Below, in pieces: positions 1 to 7,960 of a stretch of DNA of 64,000 nt (positions are counted from its first letter, which is position 1; each line of letters starts with the position of its first letter). The DNA comes from Runella slithyformis DSM 19594 (GTDB taxonomy: Bacteria > Bacteroidota > Bacteroidia > Cytophagales > Spirosomataceae). The DNA lies in contig NC_015703.1 of the NCBI RefSeq assembly GCF_000218895.1, forward strand, positions 3,113,001 through 3,177,000, written 5' to 3'. The position numbers and the translations under genes are program-made. The notes below the pieces were generated by a model. The model ran no database searches. It was given only the letters and a program-made list of their open reading frames with translations, and had not been told where the DNA came from.

Positions 1-1796
1 CGCAGGATCCGACGCATGATCTTGCCCGAACGGGTTTTAGGTAAGCCTCTGACAAACTGAATCTTATCGGGTTTGGCGATCGGCCCGATGATGCGGGTCA
101 CGGTGGCCAAAATATCCCGACGCGAAAGGTCTTCGTCGTCGAGGGTATTTTCACAAATCACAAACGCATAAATACCCTGCCCTTTGATGTCGTGCGGATA
201 GCCTACCACGGCACTTTCGATGACGTCGGAGTGCATGTTGATGGCGTTTTCCACTTCGGCGGTCCCGATACGGTGACCCGATACGTTGAGGACATCATCC
301 ACACGGCCTGTGATGCGGTAGTAACCGTCTTCGTCGCGAAGGCAACCGTCGCCGGTAAAGTATAAATTAGGGTATGTCGAGAAATACGTCTGCCGGCAGC
401 GTTCGTGGTCGCCCCATGTCGTTCGGATGATGGACGGCCAGGGGTATTTAATGCAAAGGTTACCGCTCACGCCGTTGCCTTCGATCTCTTTACCGCTTTC
501 GTCCACCAGTATCGGCTGTACGCCCGGCAGCGGAAGGGTAGCATAGGTCGGCTTGGTTTTGGTCACACCGGCAATCGGTGAAATCAGGATACCGCCGGTT
601 TCGGTTTGCCACCACGTATCTACGATCGGACATTTGCCTTTGCCGATGTGCTCGTTGTACCAGTTCCAGGCTTCTTCGTTGATCGGTTCACCTACCGAGC
701 CCAGCACTTTGAGTGAGCTGAGGTCTTTGCCTTCCACGTATTTCAGGCCAAAACCCATCAATGAACGGATGGCGGTAGGAGCGGTGTATAGAATATCTAC
801 TTTATGACGGTCTACAATGTCCCAAAAACGTCCGGCATCGGGATAGGTCGGGATGCCTTCAAACATCAGGGAAGTAGCCCCGCTCAACAGCGGCCCGTAC
901 ACGATATAGCTGTGGCCCGTGATCCAGCCCACATCGGCGGTACAGAAGAAGACTTGGTCCTGTTCGTATTGAAATACATTTTGGAACGTATACGCGGAGT
1001 AAACCATATAACCGCCCGTGCTGTGAACCACGCCTTTGGGCTTGCCCGTGGAGCCGGAGGTGTAAAGAATAAACAGCGGGTCTTCGGAGTCCATCACTTC
1101 CGGCGGACAGTCAGATGTGACCTGCTTCATTTCGCTTTCCCACCACACATCACGGCCTTTGATCATGGAGATGGCCGTACGGGTATGGGTCAGAACGATC
1201 ACTTTTTTTACCGAAGGACACGCGATGAGCGCATCGTCTACGGTATCTTTCATCGGAATGTTTTTGTTGCCGCGCGCTGCACCGTCGGATGTCACAATGA
1301 CTTTACAGTTGGAGTCAATGATACGGTCGGTCAGGGATTGGGCCGAGAATCCGCCGAAGACCACCGAGTGTACCGCGCCGATGCGGGCACAGGCCAGGAT
1401 GGCAATGGCCGCTTCCGGAACCATCGGCAGATAAATACACACGCGGTCGCCTTTCACTACGCCGTTGCGTTTGAGCACGTTGGCAAAACGGCACACTTGG
1501 TCGTGAAGCATTTTGTAGGTGAGCGTCACGCTGGGCTCGGAAGGGTCGTTGGGCTCCCAAATGATGGCAGGATGATTACCCAGCTCGCGCAAATGGCGGT
1601 CGAGGGCATTTTCGGTGATGTTTGTTTTGCCGCCTACAAACCATTTTATATCGGGGGTGGAAAAGTTCCAGTCAAGTACTTTTTTCCAGGGCTTGTGCCA
1701 TTTAAATTCCTGAGCCACTTCGGCCCAGAATCCTTCGGGGTCTTCTACACTGTGCCGGTAGGCAGTTTGATACTCTTCAAATGTACGGATACGCAT
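1..1796 (-). CDS. acs: Acetyl-CoA synthetase, C-terminus cut by window edge
   Basis: Activates acetate to acetyl-CoA through acetyl-AMP in the cytoplasm. Translating the minus strand from the ATG at 1796 gives MRIRTFEEYQTAYRHSVEDP, followed by the ACS N-terminal features FWAEVA and WFVGGKTNITENALDRH. The frame stays open to base 1, about 598 codons, where it reads LPKTRSGKIMRRILR. That is the signature C-terminal motif of acetyl-CoA synthetases, with the catalytic lysine of SGK that is acetylated in well-studied homologues. Family members are about 630-650 residues, so only the last 30-50 residues lie outside the window. The long plus-strand frames across this stretch are antisense shadows. 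Nothing looks damaged. Identification is secure; the in vivo substrate preference (acetate over propionate) is inferred from family. Confidence 0.95.
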   Translation of the reverse strand, partial: MRIRTFEEYQTAYRHSVEDPEGFWAEVAQEFKWHKPWKKVLDWNFSTPDIKWFVGGKTNITENALDRHLRELGNHPAIIWEPNDPSEPSVTLTYKMLHDQVCRFANVLKRNGVVKGDRVCIYLPMVPEAAIAILACARIGAVHSVVFGGFSAQSLTDRIIDSNCKVIVTSDGAARGNKNIPMKDTVDDALIACPSVKKVIVLTHTRTAISMIKGRDVWWESEMKQVTSDCPPEVMDSEDPLFILYTSGSTGKPKGVVHSTGGYMVYSAYTFQNVFQYEQDQVFFCTADVGWITGHSYIVYGPLLSGATSLMFEGIPTYPDAGRFWDIVDRHKVDILYTAPTAIRSLMGFGLKYVEGKDLSSLKVLGSVGEPINEEAWNWYNEHIGKGKCPIVDTWWQTETGGILISPIAGVTKTKPTYATLPLPGVQPILVDESGKEIEGNGVSGNLCIKYPWPSIIRTTWGDHERCRQTYFSTYPNLYFTGDGCLRDEDGYYRITGRVDDVLNVSGHRIGTAEVENAINMHSDVIESAVVGYPHDIKGQGIYAFVICENTLDDEDLSRRDILATVTRIIGPIAKPDKIQFVRGLPKTRSGKIMRRIL

Positions 1797-1952
1797 GATA
1801 TCGGAATGTGTTTAGTAAAAGTTAAAGCAGTTAGGTTGGTTGGTGGATGAAAGTGGGTCTAAAAATAACAAAACATTTTCCCGTTTGAGTGGAATTAATA
1901 ATGCAAAATTGCTAAAAAGGTATAGAAAGTGATGAAAGTCAGCGTACTGCAA

Positions 1953-2290
1953 ATTCGCTGAATCCTTTTCGTATTCTTTGATTTTGAAGTTGTATGAAAA
2001 TTTCTTTCAAAATTGTGGGGTCATCAATCGTGGACGGAATGCTGTACGCTTCCCCTTGGGCGCTCCGGCGCATTACTTTTTACAGGATCTTTCCCGATCG
2101 GGGCTTGGGTAAACGTTTTATAATGACTGTGTTTTTGAAGTAATCTGCCGCACTGCCGGGTACGTCTCTTTTTGAATTTATGAATATAGTATGTTGCTGT
2201 TCAGGCGTATTTTTATTCATGAAACAGCACATTTCGCGGCCATGCGTATTTGGCTTTGCGTTGGCAGGTAATTTATTCCGGGGCAAATAG
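1953..2290 (-). pseudogene. Relic of the C-terminus of a second acyl-CoA (propionyl-CoA-type) synthetase
   Basis: The minus strand from about 2290 to 2080 reads ...NTVIIKRLPKPRSGKIL and then stops. This is the same C-terminal motif as in the intact synthetase next door. Beyond the stop (minus strand, 2079-1980), in another frame, the text continues as KVMRRSAQGEAYS and then IPSTIDDPTILKEIF. These match the family tail (RKIADGE...PSTIDDPAILDEI) typical of PrpE-like acyl-CoA synthetases. A stop and a frameshift therefore break the tail, and no intact upstream catalytic domain remains. The reading is inferred from motif match; the exact left and right limits are approximate. It sits tail-to-head upstream of acs on the same strand. 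Confidence 0.7.
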
Positions 2291-2311
2291 GGCGAGACAA
2301 TAGACCCCTAA

Positions 2312-2545
2312 AGAAAGGGCACATCTTTAAAGGTCGTTGACAAAACTGCGTTTGAAAGTCGAGAGGCGTTCGCTGAAACACACAAAGCCACCAATGATAT
2401 TTTAGATGAAAGGGTATTATGAAACACAGAAAATACGTCATTGGACAATCCGAAAAGGCAGGGAACGGCCTACTTTTATACCATGATTGACGAAGAGCAG
2501 AAGAGTACTGCTGCTTCGACAATCATTCAAATTACTGAGTCTTAA
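2312..2545 (+). pseudogene. Decayed plus-strand coding remnant, unknown family
   Basis: One plus-strand frame stays protein-like from 2312 to a TAA at 2543-2545, broken only by a TGA at 2420-2422. It includes stretches such as KVVDKTAFESREAFAETHK before the stop and GTAYFYTMIDEEQKSTAAST after it. The composition (charged, no low-complexity runs) looks like real protein rather than random frame, but there is no start codon and I do not recognise the family. It lies between the acyl-CoA synthetase relic and a small membrane protein gene. It may be the last part of a deleted gene. Chance coding is possible. Confidence 0.35.
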
Positions 2546-2547
2546 AC

Positions 2548-2772
2548 CTAACTTTCGCTATCGTATTCGCCTTTAAGGGCATAAATTCCAAAGGTGGCTA
2601 AGCTTCCTACAATAAGAGGGCACAAAATGAAGGTATAGATCAACGCCGGAATCAAATCTTCCGGCTTACCGGTTCCAAATTTCGGAATGGCCTGATTGAT
2701 CAGGAGGTAATACCCGGCAGCCCCCCCTACAGCCAGCCAGAGAATGCCTGCTATTCTTTTTATTGCGTTCAT
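2548..2772 (-). CDS. Small two-helix membrane protein
   Basis: A 74-residue protein with two hydrophobic segments: residues about 7-27 (IAGILWLAVGGAAGYYLLI) and about 42-66 (LIPALIYTFILCPLIVGSLA), joined by a polar loop. It is predicted to be an integral inner-membrane protein with both ends on the same side. It starts 121 bp downstream of the stop of the MFS symporter on the same strand, so the two may be co-transcribed, and it could be an accessory or stability partner of that transporter. That link is inference from position only. No catalytic motif is visible and I assign no function. The ATG at 2772 begins MNAIKRI, a typical short N-in start. Confidence 0.7.
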   Translation of the reverse strand: MNAIKRIAGILWLAVGGAAGYYLLINQAIPKFGTGKPEDLIPALIYTFILCPLIVGSLATFGIYALKGEYDSES

Positions 2773-2893
2773 CGTCTTGGATATTTTTAATGATTGGTCA
2801 AAAATAAATGTACTGAAAGTTACTTAATGAGTGTTAAAAATTGCTGATAATCAGCGTTATTGATTGCCTCGCTCATTATCGGACTCCCGCTTG

Positions 2894-4465
2894 CTAGTCG
2901 TTTGTATTACGGTTATTACCGTTGATGTACAGCACCCCGATCACAAAGCATATTCCTGCAATAATAATCGGATACCATAAGCCTTCCAGGTAAGGAGTCG
3001 GATTGGGCAGGGCTTCTCCCGCTTCTTTGGCAATATCATTGGCTTTGCCGGCAGAAGCCACCAACGCTGTGGCAATCGTAGGCAGCAACCCTCCGAATAC
3101 GCCATTGCCAATGTGGTAAGGCAGCGACATAGAGGTATAGCGAATGCGGGTCGGAAACATCTCCACCAAGAAGGCGGCAATCGGACCGTATACCATCGTG
3201 ACAAAGATCACCTGAATGAACACTAACAGGATCAGTGTCCATTTGTCGCTATCGTTGATCGTTACCGTTTTCTTGAATTCAGGTTTTGCGGGCGCTGCTG
3301 AAGCATCGGCTAAGATTTTCTCGATCTTCTTTTCTTCGTACTTGGTGCCGTCGGTAAACTCTTTCTTTGTGGTCGTGGTAATGAGCGAGTCTTTCGTTTC
3401 CAATCCCTCTCTTTTATCCGGACCGCGGGTTATATCCACCGTTGTCTTTTCCGTGATCTCTGTTTTATTTTGAACGTTGGTGGTCTGGTACATTTTTTCG
3501 TAGATGGTACGATACGATAAGATCGCTATCAGCATACCGGCCATCATAATGCCCTTACGGCCTATCTTATCCGACAACCAACCAAACAATACGAAGAACG
3601 GCGTACCCAACATCAACGCGTAGGTCATCAGTTCGTTGGATTGTTGTAGGTCGATCGTCATTACTTTCTGGAGAAAGCTTAACGCATAAAACTGACCTGT
3701 ATACCATACCACACCCTGACCCATGGTAGCTCCTAACAGGGCCAACAACACAAATTTGAAATTATAACGGTTGCCGAATGATTCTTTCAGCGGATTGGTG
3801 GAGGTCTTTCCTTCCGCTTTTGCTTTGGCAAACAACGGTGACTCGTGCATGTTTTTACGAATCAATACGGATACGTACACCATGATGATGGAAACCAGAA
3901 ACGGTACCCGCCAGCCCCACTCGGCAAATGCCTCTTTGGACATGCTGTTTTGGGTTACCTGAATCACGATCAATGATACAAACAAACCGGCCGTTGCCGT
4001 GATCTGAATCCATGAAGTCCAGAAGCCGCGTTTATCGGCAGGAGAGTGTTCGGCCACGTACGTAGCGGCACCGCCGTATTCGCCGCCTAATGCCAATCCC
4101 TGCAATAGGCGTAGTAAAAGAACCAGCGCAGGAGCTAAAAAGCCGATGGTTTCGTAACTGGGGATCAGCCCGATCATGAAGGTAGCGCCACCCATCAGAA
4201 GCAACGTAACCATGAAGGTATATTTACGGCCGATCAGGTCACCCAGACGACCGAAGAAAATGGCACCGAAAGGTCGAACAACAAAGCCGGCGGCGAAAGT
4301 AGCTAAGGTAGAAAGGAAGGCGGCGGTAGGATTGCCGTCCGGAAAAAATTTAGTGGCAATGATTGTAGCTAAGCTGCCAAAGATGTAGAAGTCATACCAT
4401 TCGATCATCGTTCCCACCGAAGAGGCAGCGATAATAGCGGCTAGACTTTGTTTTTTTTGTGACAT
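2894..4465 (-). CDS. MFS metabolite:H+ symporter with a large hydrophilic insertion
   Basis: A 523-residue major-facilitator transporter of the sugar/metabolite:H+ symporter type (relatives: ProP, KgtP, ShiA). The N-terminus holds SSVGTMIEWYDFYIFG in helix 1 and RPFGAIFFGRLGDLIGRKYT, the conserved helix 2-3 loop motif, at about 62-82. A second copy of the loop (GWLSDKIGRKG) lies near 300. Residues about 325-415 form a Lys/Glu/Thr-rich hydrophilic stretch (KTEITEKTTVDITRG ... EEKKIEKIL) between helices in the C-terminal half. That explains the length above the usual 430-450. Helices then resume to the end. The transported solute cannot be read from sequence; organic acids or osmolytes are plausible. 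It has its own start 380 bp from the divergent GNAT gene. Confidence 0.88.
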   Translation of the reverse strand: MSQKKQSLAAIIAASSVGTMIEWYDFYIFGSLATIIATKFFPDGNPTAAFLSTLATFAAGFVVRPFGAIFFGRLGDLIGRKYTFMVTLLLMGGATFMIGLIPSYETIGFLAPALVLLLRLLQGLALGGEYGGAATYVAEHSPADKRGFWTSWIQITATAGLFVSLIVIQVTQNSMSKEAFAEWGWRVPFLVSIIMVYVSVLIRKNMHESPLFAKAKAEGKTSTNPLKESFGNRYNFKFVLLALLGATMGQGVVWYTGQFYALSFLQKVMTIDLQQSNELMTYALMLGTPFFVLFGWLSDKIGRKGIMMAGMLIAILSYRTIYEKMYQTTNVQNKTEITEKTTVDITRGPDKREGLETKDSLITTTTKKEFTDGTKYEEKKIEKILADASAAPAKPEFKKTVTINDSDKWTLILLVFIQVIFVTMVYGPIAAFLVEMFPTRIRYTSMSLPYHIGNGVFGGLLPTIATALVASAGKANDIAKEAGEALPNPTPYLEGLWYPIIIAGICFVIGVLYINGNNRNTND

Positions 4466-4559
4466 GATTTGAGAAAATTACAAGGGTTAAAAAATCAGAA
4501 TATAAGTTTAGGAATTGAACGACAAAGAAACCCGCGTTGGATTCCTACCTTTAAAATGA

Positions 4560-4846
4560 GAATTGTGTTCATTAAATCAACTGCACCATGTGTATATCGG
4601 TAATGGTACCGGCTACTTTGCCATTGTTCCCTAAGGTAAATCTATGAAGAAATCATTGGTCACAAAACCATCGGGTCCAATACCGAAGGCTCATGAAAAG
4701 GCATTTCATCGGTGCTGTGGCAGTCAATCCCCTTCTGATACCGATGAGAATCTGATGGAAAAATGAAAATGTCAGATGTTTGCGCTGTAAATTGCGGGAC
4801 ACTTCCGGAAGAGCACCGGACATCTTAACGCCAAAAACCATGTCAA
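4560..4846 (-). pseudogene. Probable decayed coding remnant in the 4466-4846 spacer
   Basis: This 380-bp spacer between the symporter and the GNAT gene holds no intact gene. On the minus strand, protein-like text appears in shifted frames: GIGPDGFVTNDFFIDL, then after a frame change GNNGKVAGTITDIHMVQLI followed by TAA near 4574. The two pieces join end to end across a single indel, as expected for a frameshifted 3' end. I do not recognise the family. Upstream text in two frames (about 4650-4846) is ambiguous. Chance cannot be excluded; a protein search with the spliced frames would settle it. Confidence 0.3.
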
Positions 4847-5263
4847 ATGTCATTTGCAATTTCTTATCAATTGGAAAAAGAGCTATCGGTAGAAGAGTTT
4901 AAATCAGTACTCGAACGCTCTACGTTGGGAGAACGCCGTCCTATAAGCGATACCGAGCGCCTCGCCGCTATGCTTGCAAACGCTGATCTAATTGTAACGG
5001 CCCGGGATAACGGCCTCTTGGTTGGGGTTTCACGGGCAATGACTGATTTTGCTTTTTGCACGTATCTGTCGGATCTGGCCGTCGATGAAACGTACCAAAA
5101 AAAAGGTATTGGAAAAGAACTGATTCGGCAGACCCAATTGGCGGCTCCGCAGGCCAAACTCATCTTATTGTCGGCCCCCAAAGCGGTAGAGTATTATCCG
5201 AAGATCGGCATGAAACATCATGCGCACTGTTACTTTATTGATAGTATTGAAGAACTTCACTAA
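4847..5263 (+). CDS. GNAT family N-acetyltransferase
   Basis: A 138-residue single-domain GNAT enzyme that would transfer an acetyl group from acetyl-CoA to an amine. The beta-4 strand and acetyl-CoA binding loop are visible at residues about 72-95: [20 protein letters not shown], with the R/Q-x-x-G-x-G/A-type pyrophosphate loop as QKKGIG. The C-terminus [16 protein letters not shown] is the usual closing strand. The ATG at 4847 gives a normal-length protein; it lies 9 bases after another ATG in a different frame. The gene is followed after 8 bp by a secreted hypothetical protein, so they form a likely two-gene operon. The substrate is unknown. Confidence 0.87.
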   Translation: MSFAISYQLEKELSVEEFKSVLERSTLGERRPISDTERLAAMLANADLIVTARDNGLLVGVSRAMTDFAFCTYLSDLAVDETYQKKGIGKELIRQTQLAAPQAKLILLSAPKAVEYYPKIGMKHHAHCYFIDSIEELH

Positions 5264-5271
5264 CCCTTTTT

Positions 5272-5775
5272 ATGAAAACCATCGGACTGCTTTCTCTCTG
5301 CCTTTTGGCACTTCTGCCGTCTTTAAAGGCGCAAACGTCGTTTATAGAAGGCTGTTTGGGCAATTGGAAAGGAACCATGTACATCTACAGCCGAGGAGCG
5401 CTCAAAGACAGCGTTTCGGTCACATTGACCGTGGCAAAAACCAATGAGGCCGCTGCCTGGACGTGGAAAACCGAGTATCTGTCGCCCAAGATGCCAATGG
5501 TTAAAGACTACGTATTACGACTTAAAGATGCAGCCAAAGGGCACTACATTACCGACGAAGGAGGAGGGATAATGTTGATGGATTATCTGTTTAATAACAA
5601 ACTATACTGTGTTTTTGAAACGGCCGGCGTTATGCTCACTTCCACGTACGAGCTGAGGGGAAAAGAATTGATCTTTGAAGTGACCTCGGGCAAAAAACAA
5701 ACGGAAGATAATCAGCCCGTGACTAATTTTTCCGTTGATAACTTACAACGAGTCGTTTTCAGGAAAGCAGAGTAA
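5272..5775 (+). CDS. Secreted protein of unknown function
   Basis: A 167-residue protein with a clear Sec signal peptide (residues 1-20, MKTIGLLSLCLLALLPSLKA, cleavage before QTSF). The mature part begins FIEGCLGNWKGTMYIYSRG and then shows alternating beta-strand-like segments (SVSVTLTVAKT, AWTWKTEYL, YVLRLKDA, LIFEVTSG), which resembles a small lipocalin-like or beta-barrel binding fold. That fold guess is inference. It starts 8 bp after the GNAT gene and ends 5 bp before the convergent AI-2E permease, so it is the last gene of its operon. No catalytic residues can be proposed. Confidence 0.75.
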   Translation: MKTIGLLSLCLLALLPSLKAQTSFIEGCLGNWKGTMYIYSRGALKDSVSVTLTVAKTNEAAAWTWKTEYLSPKMPMVKDYVLRLKDAAKGHYITDEGGGIMLMDYLFNNKLYCVFETAGVMLTSTYELRGKELIFEVTSGKKQTEDNQPVTNFSVDNLQRVVFRKAE

Positions 5776-5780
5776 ACGTT

Positions 5781-6899
5781 TTATTTTGCCATTTCGTTTT
5801 TTTTTGCGGTGCTTTTGGTACGGTGAGTGAGTGATTTTGCCACGGTAGGCTGGTCATCACCGATGAGATAACCGAAGGGTTTGAGTGAATCTATTCGATC
5901 AAAGACCACTTTAAGAATAGCCACCAACGGGATGGATAGAAACATGCCTGAAATCCCCCATAAAGCACCACCGATCAGTACCGCTACAATCGAAACCAAG
6001 GCGTTTACTTTCACTTTGCTGGCTACGATGTTGGGCACAATCAGGTTGTTGTCTACAAACTGCACCACTATAAACAATATCAGAACCCATAAAGCGGCCG
6101 TAGTATCCTGTGTCGTAATGGCAATCAGCATCGGCAAAGCCGTAGCAATCAACCCACCGATGTAAGGAATCACGTTTAAAATGGCTCCAATGATGCCCAA
6201 AACTATGGCATATTCTACCCCAATAATTAATAGACCTGCTGCATTGAGGGCCGCTACAATAGCGGTTTCTGCCAGCAACCCCACTAAATAACTTTGAACC
6301 AACGCTTTGGTTTGCGTCAATACTTCCGCAACTGTTTTGGAAGATACCTGTTGAAATAATTGGGAAATGAAAGAAAGCAGTAACGTTTTGTAGTATAAAA
6401 ACAGGAAAATATAAACAGGCAAAAGCAAAAACATTCCCAACATTCCGCTGAGGGTTCCTAAGGTCCGACCCATTACGGATGTACTTTGGCTCATTATCTC
6501 TTTTTGAGTTTTATCTACCCAGCCCGTGAGTTTATTTGAAGGGATGTTGAAGGTTTGGCCTATCCATTCTAATAATTGCTGATACAGTTCCGTAAATTTT
6601 TGCTTGAACAAGGGCAAAGAATCGCTGAATCGGGCCAATTGCGAGCCAATAAAAAACAGCAAAGCCGCCAATAAAAGGGCGGCGGCCAGAATGGATAAAA
6701 GAATAGCCAGCGTACGGTTGATTTTGTGATTGGACAAAAAATTAACTGCCGGGTTCAATAAAATGGCTAAAAGCGCCGCCAGAATAAGAGGAACAATGAT
6801 GTCTTTACCAATATACAGTATATAAAACAGGGCCACTGTGCCGAGGATAACAAGCGTCATTTTGGCATAAACAGGCAATGTAACGGCATCTTTTTCCAT
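5781..6899 (-). CDS. AI-2E/PerM-family membrane permease
   Basis: A 372-residue polytopic membrane protein of the AI-2E transporter family (YhhT, TqsA, PerM relatives). The usual pattern is visible: two N-terminal helices (residues about 12-55, with IVPLILAALLAILLNPAVNFL), a third near 60-85, a soluble amphipathic stretch at about 90-150, then a dense block of helices from 155 to 330. The block includes GVEYAIVLGIIGAILNVIPYIGG, the most conserved family segment, and DNNLIVPNIVASKVKVNAL. The C-terminal 40 residues are cytoplasmic and basic. Family members export small molecules or Na+; the cargo here cannot be read. It converges with the secreted protein gene 5 bp away. Confidence 0.9.
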   Translation of the reverse strand: MEKDAVTLPVYAKMTLVILGTVALFYILYIGKDIIVPLILAALLAILLNPAVNFLSNHKINRTLAILLSILAAALLLAALLFFIGSQLARFSDSLPLFKQKFTELYQQLLEWIGQTFNIPSNKLTGWVDKTQKEIMSQSTSVMGRTLGTLSGMLGMFLLLPVYIFLFLYYKTLLLSFISQLFQQVSSKTVAEVLTQTKALVQSYLVGLLAETAIVAALNAAGLLIIGVEYAIVLGIIGAILNVIPYIGGLIATALPMLIAITTQDTTAALWVLILFIVVQFVDNNLIVPNIVASKVKVNALVSIVAVLIGGALWGISGMFLSIPLVAILKVVFDRIDSLKPFGYLIGDDQPTVAKSLTHRTKSTAKKNEMAK

Positions 6900-7129
6900 A
6901 GTGATTGTTGGTAGACGTTGTATAAGCTAACCGAATTGATTGTACTCTCTTTTTACAACTGCAGTACCATAAGCTGCCCGTAGAAAATTGAGCGATCGAA
7001 GGTAAATATTGTCGATATTGTTACCTGAAATGTAGAATTTGTTGCCCATTTTTACCAAAAACACTGTGAAGCAGACAAATTCTTTTCTGCTTCACAGTGT
7101 CATACACCACTATAGTAGATACCCTCGTA
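6900..7129. other. Intergenic spacer between the permease and the ferritin-like gene
   Basis: Bases 6900-7129 hold the upstream region of the permease gene and the downstream end of the ferritin-like gene, both on the minus strand. Near 7062-7100 there is a long inverted repeat, ACTGTGAAGCAGA and TCTGCTTCACAGT, separated by about 13 bases. It is well placed to terminate the ferritin-like gene transcript. I see no coding frame of note. Confidence 0.6.
7065..7101 (-). terminator. Hairpin terminator of the YciF-like gene
   Basis: ACTGTGAAGCAGA (about 7064-7076) pairs with TCTGCTTCACAGT (about 7088-7100), a 13-bp perfect stem. It stands some 30 bases past the stop of the ferritin-like gene on the minus strand. 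Beyond the stem the minus strand reads TTTTTGGTAAAAA, a modest T tract. Confidence 0.6.
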
Positions 7130-7657
7130 TTATCTTTCAGACATGGCCTCTTCATTAACAAATGACATCGCTACCTGCGTGAGCTCAACGTCGGCAGAAT
7201 GTTCTTCGTCCAGGGTAGCCTGCAACAGTTCCTGCGCTTCTTTGTGCCCCATGATGGCCGCCAGCGTTCGCAGGGTACCGTAGGTGGCTATTTCGTAGTG
7301 TTCGACTTTTTGAGCGGCCAAAATCAATCCGCAATCGCGAACCATCGTACCTTCTTCGGTATCGTCAATGATTTCATCCGCTTCTCTGATCAAGCCTTTG
7401 AGGGCTTCGCAAGTCTTTGTTTCGGCCTTTTCATCCAATGATGCAAATACCCTTTCCAAGCGCTCTACGTGGATTTGGGTAATATCCAAATGGTCTTCAA
7501 AGGCTTTACGAAGTTCAGTGGAGGTGGCGGCTTCGGCCATTTTGGGCAATGCCTTCAGTAAGTGTTTTTCGGCCCAGTAGATGTCTTGAATTTCTTCCAC
7601 AAACAATTGATGAAGAGGGGATTGTTTCATCCGATCACTGATTTTTTGCGTATTCAT
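7130..7657 (-). CDS. YciE/YciF-type ferritin-fold protein (DUF892)
   Basis: A 175-residue all-helical protein of the DUF892 family. The diagnostic start of the domain is HQLFVEEIQDIYWAEKHLLKALPKMAEAA cut at residues about 16-44, and the repeated E-x-x-H pattern continues as FEDHLDITQIHVERLERVF and AAQKVEHYEIATYGTL. In this family the paired Glu and His residues line a ferritin-like four-helix bundle, and members are induced under stress. Here those residues (E22, E30, E/H at 73-76, E and H near 118-121, E and H near 150) are kept, so metal binding is likely. It is a single gene with its own terminator. Iron-related or general-stress function is family knowledge, not shown by this sequence. 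Confidence 0.9.
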   Translation of the reverse strand: MNTQKISDRMKQSPLHQLFVEEIQDIYWAEKHLLKALPKMAEAATSTELRKAFEDHLDITQIHVERLERVFASLDEKAETKTCEALKGLIREADEIIDDTEEGTMVRDCGLILAAQKVEHYEIATYGTLRTLAAIMGHKEAQELLQATLDEEHSADVELTQVAMSFVNEEAMSER

Positions 7658-7823
7658 AGCTTGTTTGTTAAAGTTGAACGATAATATAAAATGCTATACG
7701 CTGTACCAAAAAAATCATGCAATGGAAAAGACAGGGTTTCTTGGGAAATAATGACCTCAAAATGCGCATAGGTAAAGATTTAACTGCCCAAATAGGCACA
7801 TTTATGGGAAAGTTAAAACAAAA

Positions 7824-7850
7824 AAAAGCGAGCTGTCAAGGCTCGCTTTT
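7824..7850 (-). terminator. Terminator of the DUF177-to-accC operon
   Basis: AAAAGCGAGC (7824-7833) pairs with GCTCGCTTTT (7841-7850), loop of 7 bases. Read on the minus strand the stem is followed by a run of Ts (plus-strand A run at 7818-7827). It lies about 110 bases past the accC stop, so it closes the operon. A T run on the plus side is short, so the minus direction is favoured. Confidence 0.85.
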
Positions 7851-7960
7851 AAAGATATTTTGAGAAACAAAAAACCGAAAACAGATTGATATTAACCGTA
7901 TTTCTTCCGTTTTACATTGAGTATTTATCGGTTTTATATTTTTCGGTTTTTACGCATGTT

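Noticed and set aside
804..1850. Long plus-strand open frame over acs (348 codons)
   Set aside because: It is antisense to an intact acetyl-CoA synthetase; composition (Arg/His-rich, no domain) is typical of a shadow frame.
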